A DNA stretch of 49,309 nt from an uncultured Christensenellaceae bacterium (lineage in GTDB: Bacteria > Bacillota > Clostridia > Christensenellales > Borkfalkiaceae): contig CAJUKK010000014.1 in NCBI GenBank assembly GCA_910586985.1, forward strand, positions 1-49,309, written 5' to 3'. Shown here in pieces: positions 1 through 7,469 of the stretch (positions are counted from its first letter, which is position 1; each line of letters opens with the position of its first letter). The translations under genes and the position numbers were made by a program. The notes under the pieces are model-generated. The model was not told the DNA's origin, searched no databases, and saw only the letters and a program-made list of their open reading frames with translations.

Positions 1-369
1 GTCGCAATGGAAAAGGCAATGCAAATGAAATACAGCTATTCGGACATTCGCAAATGGCTGTTACATTTCCGCACGCTCGATTATACCAAGACCAAGCACC
101 GCAAGGAGCTAATCAATATCTTTATTTATCGCGTTGTGCTTTACGACGATAAAATGAAAGTGTTATTCCACTTGAAAGGCGGGCAGAAAGAGGAGCTGTT
201 ATTGAATTTGATTTTCCCCGACTACCCCGACGGCAACGGCGAAAACGAGAGCGAAACCGAACAAAGCGCAAAAGAAAAAGAAGTCGATAAATCGACTTCT
301 CTTTCGGGGTGTTCTTATACCCCTCGTCTGGTGACCTTGCCGGGAATCGAACCCGGGATTGCGCCGTGA
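1..369 (+). CDS. Serine site-specific recombinase, C-terminal fragment (5' end outside window)
   Basis: The frame is open from base 1, so the gene begins upstream of the window. The visible residues (YSDIRKWLLHF, then ELINIFIYRVVLYDDKMKV and a LKGG motif) match the C-terminal end of large serine recombinases carried by integrative elements and transposons. The catalytic serine domain is not in view. After about residue 75 the protein becomes charged and low-complexity. Its last 25 or so codons read antisense through the terminator and the 3' half of the tRNA-Glu gene, and the stop codon lies inside that tRNA. I infer that the element end abuts the tRNA and the reading frame gained its tail from the host sequence. 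Family assignment is fairly safe; element type and activity cannot be judged here. Confidence 0.7.
   Translation, partial: VAMEKAMQMKYSYSDIRKWLLHFRTLDYTKTKHRKELINIFIYRVVLYDDKMKVLFHLKGGQKEELLLNLIFPDYPDGNGENESETEQSAKEKEVDKSTSLSGCSYTPRLVTLPGIEPGIAP
280..304 (-). terminator. Intrinsic terminator of tRNA-Glu, inside the opposing recombinase CDS
   Basis: A 10-bp perfect stem (AGAAGTCGAT / ATCGACTTCT, two-base loop) is followed on the minus strand by TTTTCTTTT. It sits about 25 bp past the 3' end of the tRNA and within the coding sequence of the opposite-strand recombinase. Confidence 0.65.
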
Positions 370-403
370 GAGGGCGCCGTCTTAACCTCTTGACCACAAG
401 GCC
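329..403 (-). tRNA. tRNA-Glu (anticodon CTC)
   Basis: Reading the minus strand, the acceptor stem GGCCTTG pairs with CAAGGTC (one G-T pair), followed by discriminator A and an encoded CCA. The anticodon arm is GCGCC / GGCGC around the loop CTCTCAC, giving anticodon CTC. The T arm contains GGTTCGATTCC. The D arm and the GGTCAAG-GGTTAAGAC start are typical of tRNA-Glu. CTC is the less universal of the two Glu anticodons. A promoter and a terminator fit a stand-alone transcript. Confidence 0.93.
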
Positions 404-804
404 GTATTCATTTTTCTTATTTGAAATACAAACCGTCTTATCCGCATCTCAAATACTTCGTGATTATATCATATTATAAACATTCTTGCAACCGTTTTTT
501 ATGGATTTTTTGTAATTTTTTCGACAAATAAAAAAAGACATCCGCCTGTGCCGCAAATCGAAAAAGCGTTAACCCGCTTTTCGCAGGTGGGTGCGTTGCG
601 TTTGCGCCTCGGACTTTCCGAATATCAGACCTTGCCTATCGCAACCGACCTCCGCTCCCGAATATACTTTGTGGATTACGAATTCTCCGAACTCCGTACA
701 CTGCAGGTGTCAATATTATTATACCGCAATTTTGTTTAAAATGCAACCGTCAAAACATATTTTTCGATCCGAACGGCATGTAAATTTTTTCCTTGAAAAA
801 ACCG
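404..804. other. Gene-poor intergenic stretch
   Basis: Apart from the tRNA promoter, no convincing gene is seen in these 400 bases. The short open frames lack a ribosome-binding site and resemble no family. A small hairpin at 561-582 (AAAAGCG / CGCTTTT) followed by T residues on the minus strand could be the distal terminator of the mnmE-lysR transcript. Confidence 0.4.
463..491 (-). promoter_or_regulatory. Promoter for tRNA-Glu
   Basis: On the minus strand, -35 TTGCAA (486-491) and -10 TATAAT (463-468) are separated by 17 bp. This predicts a start near 456 and a leader of about 50 nt before the tRNA. Confidence 0.5.
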
Positions 805-1692
805 CTACTCGTTTAACAGCGCAATAAACGCGCGCGCGGCAAAGGACAAATTTGCATGCGCGGGCAACGCCAACCCCACTGCGCGGGAAGGCATTTCGGG
901 GCGGACGTCCAGTTCAAAGAACGTTCCCTCGCCGAGACGCCGCATTGCATATTCCCGCGGGAGACAGCCGATTCCCATGCCCCGCTCCACCAACCGTTTC
1001 ATAAATCCCCAGCTGTCCACTTCGATTGCAGGTTGTAATTTTACCCCAAGATTACGGCAAAAGCGATCGATCGCGCCGCGCGCCACAGTATTCCCCTCTA
1101 AAAGCAACAGAGGGTATCGCTGCAAATCCCACGGCGAAAGTTCTTTCCCCTTTAATTCGGAAAACGCTTCCCCCGCCACAAAGATATCGTTTAATAACAT
1201 TATCGTTTGCGTGATCTGCACTTCTTCATCTTCTGCAATGGGCAGATTTAAAAACGCAATATCGCAACGGTCGGTCTTTAACTGTTCTATCGTCTTTGGC
1301 GATATATCGGAAAGCAACTCAAACTTGACCTGCGGATAACGCTTATGAAACTCGACGATCTTATCCGCAAGACAGTACTGAAAAATTGTCTCGGACGCGC
1401 CGATCCGTAGCGTTCCTGACGCCGAATTTTTAAGTTCTGAAAGCCGATCCTCCGCGCTGTTCAGCCGCTGCAATGCACTTTCCACGTCGCGATAAATAAG
1501 TTCGCCGCCCTGTGCGGATAATTCCATTCCCTTATGCGTACGGTTAAACAGCGTCGTTCCCAGTTGCAGTTCAAGCTGTTTGATCGCCTGTGACACGGCC
1601 GGCTGAGAAATATATAACTCCTCTGCCGCCTTTGTAAGGCTGCCGCACTTTGCCACCGTATAAAAAACCCTATATAAATCGAGATTGACCAT
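805..1692 (-). CDS. LysR family transcriptional regulator
   Basis: A 295-residue protein of normal LysR length. Residues 1-60 form the winged helix-turn-helix (YRVFYTVAKCGSLTKAAEEL, then ISQPAVSQAIKQLE), a textbook LysR DNA-binding domain. Residues from about 90 on form the periplasmic-binding-protein-like effector domain (GTLRIGASETI and similar). Such proteins bind a small molecule and activate or repress a nearby operon. Start choice is supported by GGGAGGG just upstream. It lies 13 bp downstream of mnmE on the same strand and is probably co-transcribed, so no divergent target gene is visible and the regulated pathway cannot be named. The C-terminus (AARAFIALLNE) is complete. Confidence 0.92.
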   Translation of the reverse strand: MVNLDLYRVFYTVAKCGSLTKAAEELYISQPAVSQAIKQLELQLGTTLFNRTHKGMELSAQGGELIYRDVESALQRLNSAEDRLSELKNSASGTLRIGASETIFQYCLADKIVEFHKRYPQVKFELLSDISPKTIEQLKTDRCDIAFLNLPIAEDEEVQITQTIMLLNDIFVAGEAFSELKGKELSPWDLQRYPLLLLEGNTVARGAIDRFCRNLGVKLQPAIEVDSWGFMKRLVERGMGIGCLPREYAMRRLGEGTFFELDVRPEMPSRAVGLALPAHANLSFAARAFIALLNE

Positions 1693-1705
1693 ATTTCCCT
1701 CCCTT

Positions 1706-2995
1706 CTATTTTCCGACGCAGAATTTCGAAAATATCTCCGTCACGATATCCTCTGTCGCAGTTTCTCCGCTCAACGTACCAAGTTCCGTCCACGCGCGTT
1801 TTAAATGTTCCGCGTATAACTCTGCAAACTCTCCCTTCTCCACCGAAAGACGCGCGGCGCGCACAATCGCGAGCGTCTGCTCCACCGCGCGGAAATGCCG
1901 CTCCTCCATAAGGTACAGTCCGTCTTGCTCCACACCGAATCCCCGCTCATACAAGAGCGCTCTAAGCTCGTCCAATCCCTCTCCCGTAACGGATGAGAGA
2001 CACACGTCCCCGTCTCCTTCGTATGCAAGATCGCGTTTGGATCGAACGGTAATAACAGGCACGCTTGCAGGAAATTCCGGCGGATTTTTCCCCGTCTCTT
2101 TAATGTACACAATAATGTCCGCACCGCCGATCGCCGCTTCCGCGCGGCGGATTCCCTCCCGTTCGATATCGTCCGCTCCCTCTCTCAATCCCGCCGTATC
2201 CGTCAAATGAAAAAGCACGCCGTTTAAATCAATCGTTCCTTCTATGCAATCGCGCGTCGTTCCCGCAATGTCCGAGACGATCGCGCGATCATAGCCGAGC
2301 AGCGCGTTTAAAAGAGAACTTTTTCCCGCATTCGGCGCGCCGCAAAGCGCAACGTTTACGCCCGACTTTATTTTTTTTCCTTTAGAGTACCGCGAGAGAA
2401 GCTCTTCCAGCCCGCGCTCGACCTCGGCAAGCCGTTTCAGAATATCTACGCGCGAAACTTCCGTAAGATCCTCTTCGGGATAATCCACGTCCGCATCCAC
2501 GCTCGCAAGACACTCTTTCAAAATATCCTGCAACCGTTTCCCTTCGCGCGTAAGCTGTTCTCCGAGCAAACAATATCCTGCGCGCACCTGTGCCTCCGAC
2601 TGCGCGGAGATCATCTCTCCGATGCCTTCGGCGGCGGAAAGCGAAAGCTTACCGTTTAAAAATGCCCGACGCGTAAATTCTCCTCGCTCGGCAAGACGCG
2701 CGCCGTGCTCTATCGTCGCTCTGAGCACGCCGCGGGCGATCTCTGTACCGCCGTGACAGTGAAATTCCACCGTATCCTCACCGGTAAACGACTTGGGCGC
2801 GCGGAAATACACGCACATGCCGAAATCGCGGAACGTTCCGCAGTCGATCTCACCGGCATATAATACGTTCGGCTCATATTCTCCCCGATAAGAGAACATT
2901 TCTTTTGCAATTTGCAACACGTTATCCCCGCTTACGCGGACGATTGCAACGCCGCCCACACCATGCGCCGTAGCGATACCCGTTATCTTTTCCAA
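1706..2995 (-). CDS. mnmE: tRNA modification GTPase MnmE
   Basis: MnmE, with MnmG, installs the (carboxymethyl)aminomethyl group on wobble U34 of several tRNAs. The 429 residues are slightly short of the usual 450-460. Order of domains: N-terminal folate-binding domain (ITGIATAHGVGGVAIVRVSG; ERGEFTRRAFLNGKL), helical domain, and an inserted G domain with G1 GAPNAGKSS (219-227), AGTTRD (244-249), DTAG (266-269) and a G4 site reading SKRD (319-322) in place of the canonical NKxD. It ends in the essential C-terminal CVGK. The gene is not next to mnmG, yidC or rnpA, its common partners. AGGAG precedes the ATG. A lysR gene follows 13 bp downstream. Confidence 0.97.
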   Translation of the reverse strand: MEKITGIATAHGVGGVAIVRVSGDNVLQIAKEMFSYRGEYEPNVLYAGEIDCGTFRDFGMCVYFRAPKSFTGEDTVEFHCHGGTEIARGVLRATIEHGARLAERGEFTRRAFLNGKLSLSAAEGIGEMISAQSEAQVRAGYCLLGEQLTREGKRLQDILKECLASVDADVDYPEEDLTEVSRVDILKRLAEVERGLEELLSRYSKGKKIKSGVNVALCGAPNAGKSSLLNALLGYDRAIVSDIAGTTRDCIEGTIDLNGVLFHLTDTAGLREGADDIEREGIRRAEAAIGGADIIVYIKETGKNPPEFPASVPVITVRSKRDLAYEGDGDVCLSSVTGEGLDELRALLYERGFGVEQDGLYLMEERHFRAVEQTLAIVRAARLSVEKGEFAELYAEHLKRAWTELGTLSGETATEDIVTEIFSKFCVGK

Positions 2996-3066
2996 AGTCT
3001 CTCCTATAAGTTAAAATGTACGATTATGATAAAATTATAATATTGATATAATCTCTATTTATATCC

Positions 3067-3095
3067 ATTATATCACCTGCATGAAATAAAGTAAA
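3067..3095 (-). promoter_or_regulatory. Candidate promoter for mnmE-lysR
   Basis: Minus-strand -35 TTTACT (3090-3095), 17-bp spacer, -10 TATAAT (3067-3072). A second TATAAT at 3034-3039 has only a weak -35, so alternative starts are possible. Confidence 0.45.
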
Positions 3096-3104
3096 TATTT
3101 TTAC

Positions 3105-3136
3105 AAAAAAAGAACGAAAATATTTTCGTTCTTTTT
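3105..3136. terminator. Terminator downstream of the cupin gene
   Basis: A perfect palindrome (AAAGAACGAAAAT / ATTTTCGTTCTTT) with A and T runs on both sides works in either direction. By position it ends the minus-strand cupin transcript. Confidence 0.7.
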
Positions 3137-3173
3137 CGTCGCCGCGTTTGTCGCGAACGAATTAAAAAATATG

Positions 3174-3521
3174 TTACACGATTGCGTCCGTCATTGTATA
3201 TCCGCACAGAGAATTTTCTTTTACCTGAATACACAGATATTTGATATCCGAATCTGCGGCGGCAAAAAATTGCCGTTTGGCAATCGGAGAAATGCGGAGC
3301 CAATCGCCGGACTTTAACGTAACAGTTTCCCCGTCGATGACCGCTTGTCCCTTTCCGTCTAGGATCGCGTAAATTTCTTCGTTTTGTCTGTGCGAATGAA
3401 TGAACGGAACTCCCGTGCCGGCGGACAAAATATTTAAACTGATTTCCGCCCCCGTCAAACCGAGCAGGTCGTGAAGTTCGATGCGCGCGCCGTCCGAAAC
3501 GCTCATTTTACTGTAATTCAT
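3174..3521 (-). CDS. Small cupin-domain protein
   Basis: A 115-residue single-domain cupin. Motif 1 is visible as FIHSHRQNEEIYAILDGKG (two His and a Glu as likely metal ligands), followed by the motif-2-like region VTLKSGDWLRISPIAKRQF. Short cupins of this sort bind a metal or small ligand, and the substrate cannot be read from sequence. AGGTAG precedes the ATG. The gene is divergent from an HxlR regulator, a common pairing in which the regulator senses thiol or electrophile stress and controls its neighbour. A TAACC-N5-GGTTA repeat lies in its upstream region. The specific function is unknown. Confidence 0.8.
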   Translation of the reverse strand: MNYSKMSVSDGARIELHDLLGLTGAEISLNILSAGTGVPFIHSHRQNEEIYAILDGKGQAVIDGETVTLKSGDWLRISPIAKRQFFAAADSDIKYLCIQVKENSLCGYTMTDAIV

Positions 3522-3546
3522 AAAACTACCTCCGAAATGTTTTTTA

Positions 3547-3561
3547 TAACCTTACCGGTTA
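3547..3561. promoter_or_regulatory. Candidate operator in cupin/HxlR intergenic region
   Basis: The inverted repeat TAACC-N5-GGTTA lies 26 bp upstream of the cupin start. It is a plausible binding site for the neighbouring dimeric HxlR protein, inferred from symmetry and position only. Confidence 0.35.
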
Positions 3562-3656
3562 CACGCATAGGATAACACGACCGCGAAAAAATTACCTGAT
3601 TGTTACATTTTTATTATCGGAAAATAAATTTGTTACCAAGTTTCTTTTTTAAACCA

Positions 3657-3685
3657 TTGACACGTATGCGATGATCCGTTATACT
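3657..3685 (+). promoter_or_regulatory. Promoter for the HxlR regulator
   Basis: Consensus TTGACA (3657-3662), 17 bp, TATACT (3680-3685). The ATG at 3671 falls inside this promoter, which excludes it as the start codon and supports 3704. The predicted leader is only about 12 nt and consists mostly of the ribosome-binding site. Confidence 0.75.
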
Positions 3686-3703
3686 TTCCGAAAGGAGAAA
3701 ACT

Positions 3704-4030
3704 ATGCTGACAAAAGAAGAATTGCCTGAATGCCCTGTAGCTACAACCGTGCGACTTATCGGAAACAAATGGAAACTTTTGATTATTCGCAATCTGATCT
3801 ACTACGAAAAACAGCGTTTCACCCAATTCATGAGATCGATTCCCGCAATCAGTAAAAAAGTTTTGACTGACAATCTGCGCGCTTTGGAAGAGGACGGACT
3901 CATCGACCGCGAAGTGTTCGCCGAAGTTCCTCCGCGAGTTGAATACACGCTATCTTCGCTCGGCAAAACCTTACAACCTGTTTTCGATGCCATGTGGGAA
4001 TGGGGAACAAACTATAAACGCAATCTATAA
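3704..4030 (+). CDS. HxlR family transcriptional regulator
   Basis: A 108-residue winged-helix regulator. HxlR hallmarks are CPVATTVRLIGNKWKLLIIRNL near the N-terminus (Cys at residue 8), FTQFMRSIPAISKKVLTDNL as the recognition helix region, and LEEDGLIDREVFAEVPPRVEYTLS as the wing. Members bind as dimers and often respond through the N-terminal cysteine to reactive electrophiles. The start is taken at 3704 because AAAGGAG lies 7 bp before it and an upstream in-frame ATG lies within the promoter. It is divergent from a cupin gene, its likely target. A strong terminator follows at once. Confidence 0.9.
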   Translation: MLTKEELPECPVATTVRLIGNKWKLLIIRNLIYYEKQRFTQFMRSIPAISKKVLTDNLRALEEDGLIDREVFAEVPPRVEYTLSSLGKTLQPVFDAMWEWGTNYKRNL

Positions 4031-4066
4031 AAAGAAAGGGATTCCCAAATAGAATCCCTTTCTTTT
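4031..4066. terminator. Bidirectional terminator between hxlR and the membrane-protein gene
   Basis: A 14-bp stem (AAAGAAAGGGATTC / GAATCCCTTTCTTT) with a 7-nt loop. T and A runs on both sides serve the converging transcripts. Confidence 0.85.
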
Positions 4067-4073
4067 ATCTAAG

Positions 4074-4967
4074 TTAATTATTTCCGCCCGAACCGCCGAA
4101 TTCCGAAAAAGGATCGTCGTTCCCGCCCGAACTTCCTGCGCTCCCGCCTGAACTGCTCGAATTTCCTGCATTCCCCGAACCGCCGAATTCCGAAAAAGGA
4201 TCGTCTGAGGGCGGCGGATTGTATCCGCCGTTCGGGGGATTATAATTCCCGTTCGGAGGATTGTAACCGCCCTGTCCGCCCATGTTTCCGTATTGCTGTT
4301 GCTGACGCACGTATTCCTCGGCGCGACGGCGCATATAAGAATTGAAATCTACAGGCGCGTTGTTGCGGACGGCAAACAGAACGAATGCCCTGAGCGGTAA
4401 AAACGCGCAGAGAAAAGTCATTAAAAACGGGCCGCGCGCATAATACTTGCGGAACAACGCAACGAATAAAACAAAGAAAAATACGAATTGAACAATTTGG
4501 AAAATATACGACAGCGCATAGACTGGCGTTTCGGCAGTGAGCGCCCAATTGAGCGTATCGGGCACGCCCTCATATCTGTAAGTTACGCCGGCGTCCTGTT
4601 TGATAGGAATCAGGTAAGGCGAAAGTAAAATAATAATTACAATATGCAATACCTTTAGTCCCGCATACACAATTTCCGCAAGCATGGCGTACAGCCCTAC
4701 GCGCTTCATACGCTGTCCGAAAAAACTCGCCTCCCCCGCAATCTTCCCCGCAAAGTAGGTATTTGCAAAGGGCAGATATCCGAGCCATGCGTTTTTGACG
4801 TTCTGCTTTTTCGCCATTGTCTGTAATGCGATCCCGCCCAAAATCAAACAAAGCAACATGACTCCGCCGGCGATGCCGAAACAGATATACCGCTGCTCAA
4901 GCGTAACGCCGCCCTGCGTCACCGCAAATCCCGCCTGTATCGCGCTCACCCATTTGAAAAATTCCAT
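4074..4967 (-). CDS. Multi-pass membrane protein with Gly/Asn/Pro-rich repeat tail
   Basis: This 297-residue protein matches no family I recognise. The N-terminal 215 residues carry about four hydrophobic segments (near 30-50, 92-118, 148-172 and 180-200). After the cytosolic-looking RRRAEEYVRQQQQYG comes a low-complexity tail with three PPNG/PPP steps and two copies of DDPFSEFGGSG separated by a Ser/Gly linker. The last copy ends the protein. Such tails are frequent in hypothetical membrane proteins of gut Clostridia and may bind a partner. It starts 3 bp after truA, with AAGGAGG inside the truA 3' end, so it is the last gene of the ecf-truA operon. Function unknown. Confidence 0.8.
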   Translation of the reverse strand: MEFFKWVSAIQAGFAVTQGGVTLEQRYICFGIAGGVMLLCLILGGIALQTMAKKQNVKNAWLGYLPFANTYFAGKIAGEASFFGQRMKRVGLYAMLAEIVYAGLKVLHIVIIILLSPYLIPIKQDAGVTYRYEGVPDTLNWALTAETPVYALSYIFQIVQFVFFFVLFVALFRKYYARGPFLMTFLCAFLPLRAFVLFAVRNNAPVDFNSYMRRRAEEYVRQQQQYGNMGGQGGYNPPNGNYNPPNGGYNPPPSDDPFSEFGGSGNAGNSSSSGGSAGSSGGNDDPFSEFGGSGGNN

Positions 4968-4970
4968 AAA

Positions 4971-5738
4971 CTAATTGTCCTCCTTATCGCCGCGTTCGAA
5001 CGCATACTCCGCTTTTAACATAACGAGTCCCTTGGCAGGCATCGTTTTTGCAAGCAGACAGCGCTCTCCCGTTTCAAACGCCTCAATTATTTTCGTCTCT
5101 TTTCCGCATCCGACGGCAAATATCTCCCCTGCCAAAATGCGCACCATATTATATAGGAATCCGTTTCCGCACACCGTTATCGTGTATACTTCCGCATACT
5201 CCGACTTATGCGCGTCAACTTCCACGCCGTAAAGCGTCCGCACGCTCGTTTTCGAGGTATACCCCGCCGCGCGGAACGCCGCAAAATCATGCTCGCCGAC
5301 AAGCAACTCAGCCGCCGCCTTCATGCGCTCCATGGAGGGACGCTCTTTTAACCGCACCGCGTAACGCTCCAAGAGCGGCAACTCCGTCTCCGCATAATAT
5401 GCCGTATAACGGTAAGTTTTTCTCTTTGCGCTGCGCGTAACGTCAAACCCGTTCTCTACCGCGAAACTCTTTAAAACTCGTACGTCTGCGGGCAGCTTTC
5501 CGTTAAAACAAGCGGAGAGTCTGTCTGCGGGAATCCCCGTATCCGCTGCCAGCTCGCACACTTGCCCGAGCGCATGCACGCCCGAATCCGTCCTGCCGCT
5601 CGCAATAACGCGCGTCTCCCGCCCGAATATCTCCGACGCCGCCCGTTCCAAAATCAACTGAACGGTGCGTTTTTCGCCCTGTTTTTGCCAACCGCAGAAA
5701 TCCGTGCCGTCATAGCTCACAATGAGCGCGTACTTCAT
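4971..5738 (-). CDS. truA: tRNA pseudouridine synthase A
   Basis: TruA converts U38-U40 of the tRNA anticodon arm to pseudouridine. The 255-residue length is standard. Motif I is ALIVSYDGTDFCGWQKQ and the catalytic motif is ASGRTDSGVHALGQV, with the nucleophile Asp at about residue 51. The C-terminal half shows the conserved GNGFLYNMVRILAG. The start overlaps the end of ecfT by 4 bp (ATGA type), so the two are translationally coupled. The order ecfA-ecfA-ecfT-truA is the usual Firmicute arrangement, but the ribosomal genes that normally flank it (rplQ before, rplM-rpsI after) are absent here. Confidence 0.97.
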   Translation of the reverse strand: MKYALIVSYDGTDFCGWQKQGEKRTVQLILERAASEIFGRETRVIASGRTDSGVHALGQVCELAADTGIPADRLSACFNGKLPADVRVLKSFAVENGFDVTRSAKRKTYRYTAYYAETELPLLERYAVRLKERPSMERMKAAAELLVGEHDFAAFRAAGYTSKTSVRTLYGVEVDAHKSEYAEVYTITVCGNGFLYNMVRILAGEIFAVGCGKETKIIEAFETGERCLLAKTMPAKGLVMLKAEYAFERGDKEDN

Positions 5739-6550
5739 ATGATCCTCACAAGATATATCCGCATGAGCACGACGCCCGTTACAAGCGCGGCGCCGATCAG
5801 AAATCCGATGAAATCGCGCCAGCCAAAGCGCAATTTTTTATATTTCGTACGGTTTTTACTCCCCATATAACAGCGTGCGTCCATTGCGTCGCCAAGATCG
5901 TCCGCACGTCGAAACGCCGACAACAGTAACGGAATAAGAATGGGAATAATTGCCCGCACGCGCTTGATCAGTCCGCCCGTTTCAAAATCCGCGCCCCGCG
6001 CCTTCTGCGCGTTCATTATACGCTCCGTCTCATCCATAAGAATGGGAATAAACCTCAGTGCAATGCTCATAATGAGCGCAAGCTCGTGCACGGGCAGTCT
6101 GATCCATTTAAACGGAGTCAACAAGCTCTCGATTCCGTCCGTCAGCGCAACGGGCGTCGTCGTGTACGTGAGAAGAGACGAGCAGGTCACGAGCAATAGC
6201 AGTCGTACGACGAGGAACGCCGAAAAAATCAACCCCTCTTTGGTAATGCGAATAATCCACCACGACCAATATACCGTGTCTCCGCGGTAAAACAGCGTAT
6301 TTAAAAGCGACGTAAATACGATGAGAAAGACGACCGCGCGCACCGACCGGAGCACCTTTTTCACCGGCACGCGTGAGGCTAGAATAATCGCCGCGAGCAC
6401 GAAAAGACATGCGCCCAATCCCCAAAAGTTTTTGGCAAGAAAGATCGCCGTAATATATGCGATCAAAAAAATTATTTTCAGCCGCGGGTCCATGCGATGC
6501 ACAAACGAATCCACGGGATAGTATTGTCCAAATGCTACGTCTTTTAACAT
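5735..6550 (-). CDS. ecfT: Energy-coupling factor transporter transmembrane protein EcfT
   Basis: EcfT couples the two EcfA ATPases to exchangeable vitamin-binding S components in group II ECF transporters. The 271 residues begin with the typical GQYYPVDSFVHRMDPRLKI. Several hydrophobic segments follow, then two coupling-helix motifs, AQKARGAD and DAMDARCY, whose Ala-Arg pairs contact the ATPases. No S component is encoded in the window, as expected for a shared group II module that serves S proteins encoded elsewhere. It lies 4 bp from ecfA2 and overlaps truA by 4 bp. Confidence 0.96.
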   Translation of the reverse strand: MLKDVAFGQYYPVDSFVHRMDPRLKIIFLIAYITAIFLAKNFWGLGACLFVLAAIILASRVPVKKVLRSVRAVVFLIVFTSLLNTLFYRGDTVYWSWWIIRITKEGLIFSAFLVVRLLLLVTCSSLLTYTTTPVALTDGIESLLTPFKWIRLPVHELALIMSIALRFIPILMDETERIMNAQKARGADFETGGLIKRVRAIIPILIPLLLSAFRRADDLGDAMDARCYMGSKNRTKYKKLRFGWRDFIGFLIGAALVTGVVLMRIYLVRII

Positions 6551-6554
6551 ATTC

Positions 6555-7469
6555 TCACGAATTTTTCAGTGCAAGCACACTGCGGATAAAATCCTCCGTT
6601 GTAAAATCGCACGAGAGCACAACGCCCCGTTGTTTAAGCGCGGCGCACAGCTTTGCCGTAAGCGGCACGTCCAGCCCGAGCGCGAGCAGTTCCTCCGTAT
6701 GTGCGAACAGCTCGCTCGGCGGAAGAACGTACCTGATCTCCCCCTCCGAAAACACGGCTGCGCACGTGCAGTTTTCCGAAATTTCGTCCATATCGTGCGA
6801 AACGATCACCACCGTCTTGCACCATTCCCTGTGCAGTTTGTGCAGAAGCTCCATAATCTCCTGCTTCCCCAAAGGATCGAGTCCCGCCGCAGGCTCGTCT
6901 AAAACGAGTACTTCGGGTCGGGTGACGATAACGCCCGCAATCGCCACGCGGCGTTTTTGTCCGCCCGAAAGATCAAACGGCGATTGATCCTTGATCTCTT
7001 CGTAGTCAAGACCCACGATTTCGAGCGCGGATTTCACCGCGAATTCAATTTCCTCCGGCTTGGGTTTTTCCTTGGAAAAATTTTTAAAACCGAATGCAAC
7101 GTCCTCTTTTACCGTCTCGGCAAAGAGTTGCGCCTCGGGGTATTGAAATACCATGCCGACCTTGCTCCTGAGCGCGCGGAAGTCCGTTTTTTTATCCGTA
7201 AGATCGAACTCGCCCACAGTCAGCACCGTCTTGGGAGGAGGAGTTCCTCCCTTTTTGGGCTTTTTTTTCTTATACTTTTTTAAGGAGCTCGGTACGCGCA
7301 GAAGCGCGTTCAAGTGCTGTACGAACGTACTTTTTCCGCTTCCCGTATGCCCGATAATGCCGAAAAACTCGCCTTCTTCTATGGTCAGCGAGACGTCTTT
7401 CAACGCCCTCGACGCAAAGGGCGAACCGGCATTGTACACATAGCTTAAATGTTCGGCTACTATACGCAT
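6555..7469 (-). CDS. ecfA2: ECF transporter ATPase EcfA2, with a Lys-rich insertion
   Basis: ATP-binding subunit of the ECF transporter. Walker A is GHTGSGKST (about 39-47), the Q-loop region FQYPEAQLF, signature LSGGQKRR and Walker B VLVLDEPAAGLDP, with the switch His in IVSHDMDE. The 304 residues exceed the usual 280-290. The excess is a Lys- and Pro-rich stretch (KKYKKKKPKKGGTPPP, about residues 64-79) between Walker A and the first beta-strand of the catalytic core, where relatives have a short turn. It overlaps ecfA1 by 10 bp. Placement second in the ECF operon and the pairing with EcfA1 support the assignment. Confidence 0.95.
   Translation of the reverse strand: MRIVAEHLSYVYNAGSPFASRALKDVSLTIEEGEFFGIIGHTGSGKSTFVQHLNALLRVPSSLKKYKKKKPKKGGTPPPKTVLTVGEFDLTDKKTDFRALRSKVGMVFQYPEAQLFAETVKEDVAFGFKNFSKEKPKPEEIEFAVKSALEIVGLDYEEIKDQSPFDLSGGQKRRVAIAGVIVTRPEVLVLDEPAAGLDPLGKQEIMELLHKLHREWCKTVVIVSHDMDEISENCTCAAVFSEGEIRYVLPPSELFAHTEELLALGLDVPLTAKLCAALKQRGVVLSCDFTTEDFIRSVLALKNS

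Noticed and set aside
548..827. Short open frames downstream of the tRNA promoter region.
   Set aside because: No ribosome-binding sites, no recognisable sequence and different overlapping frames; treated as intergenic.
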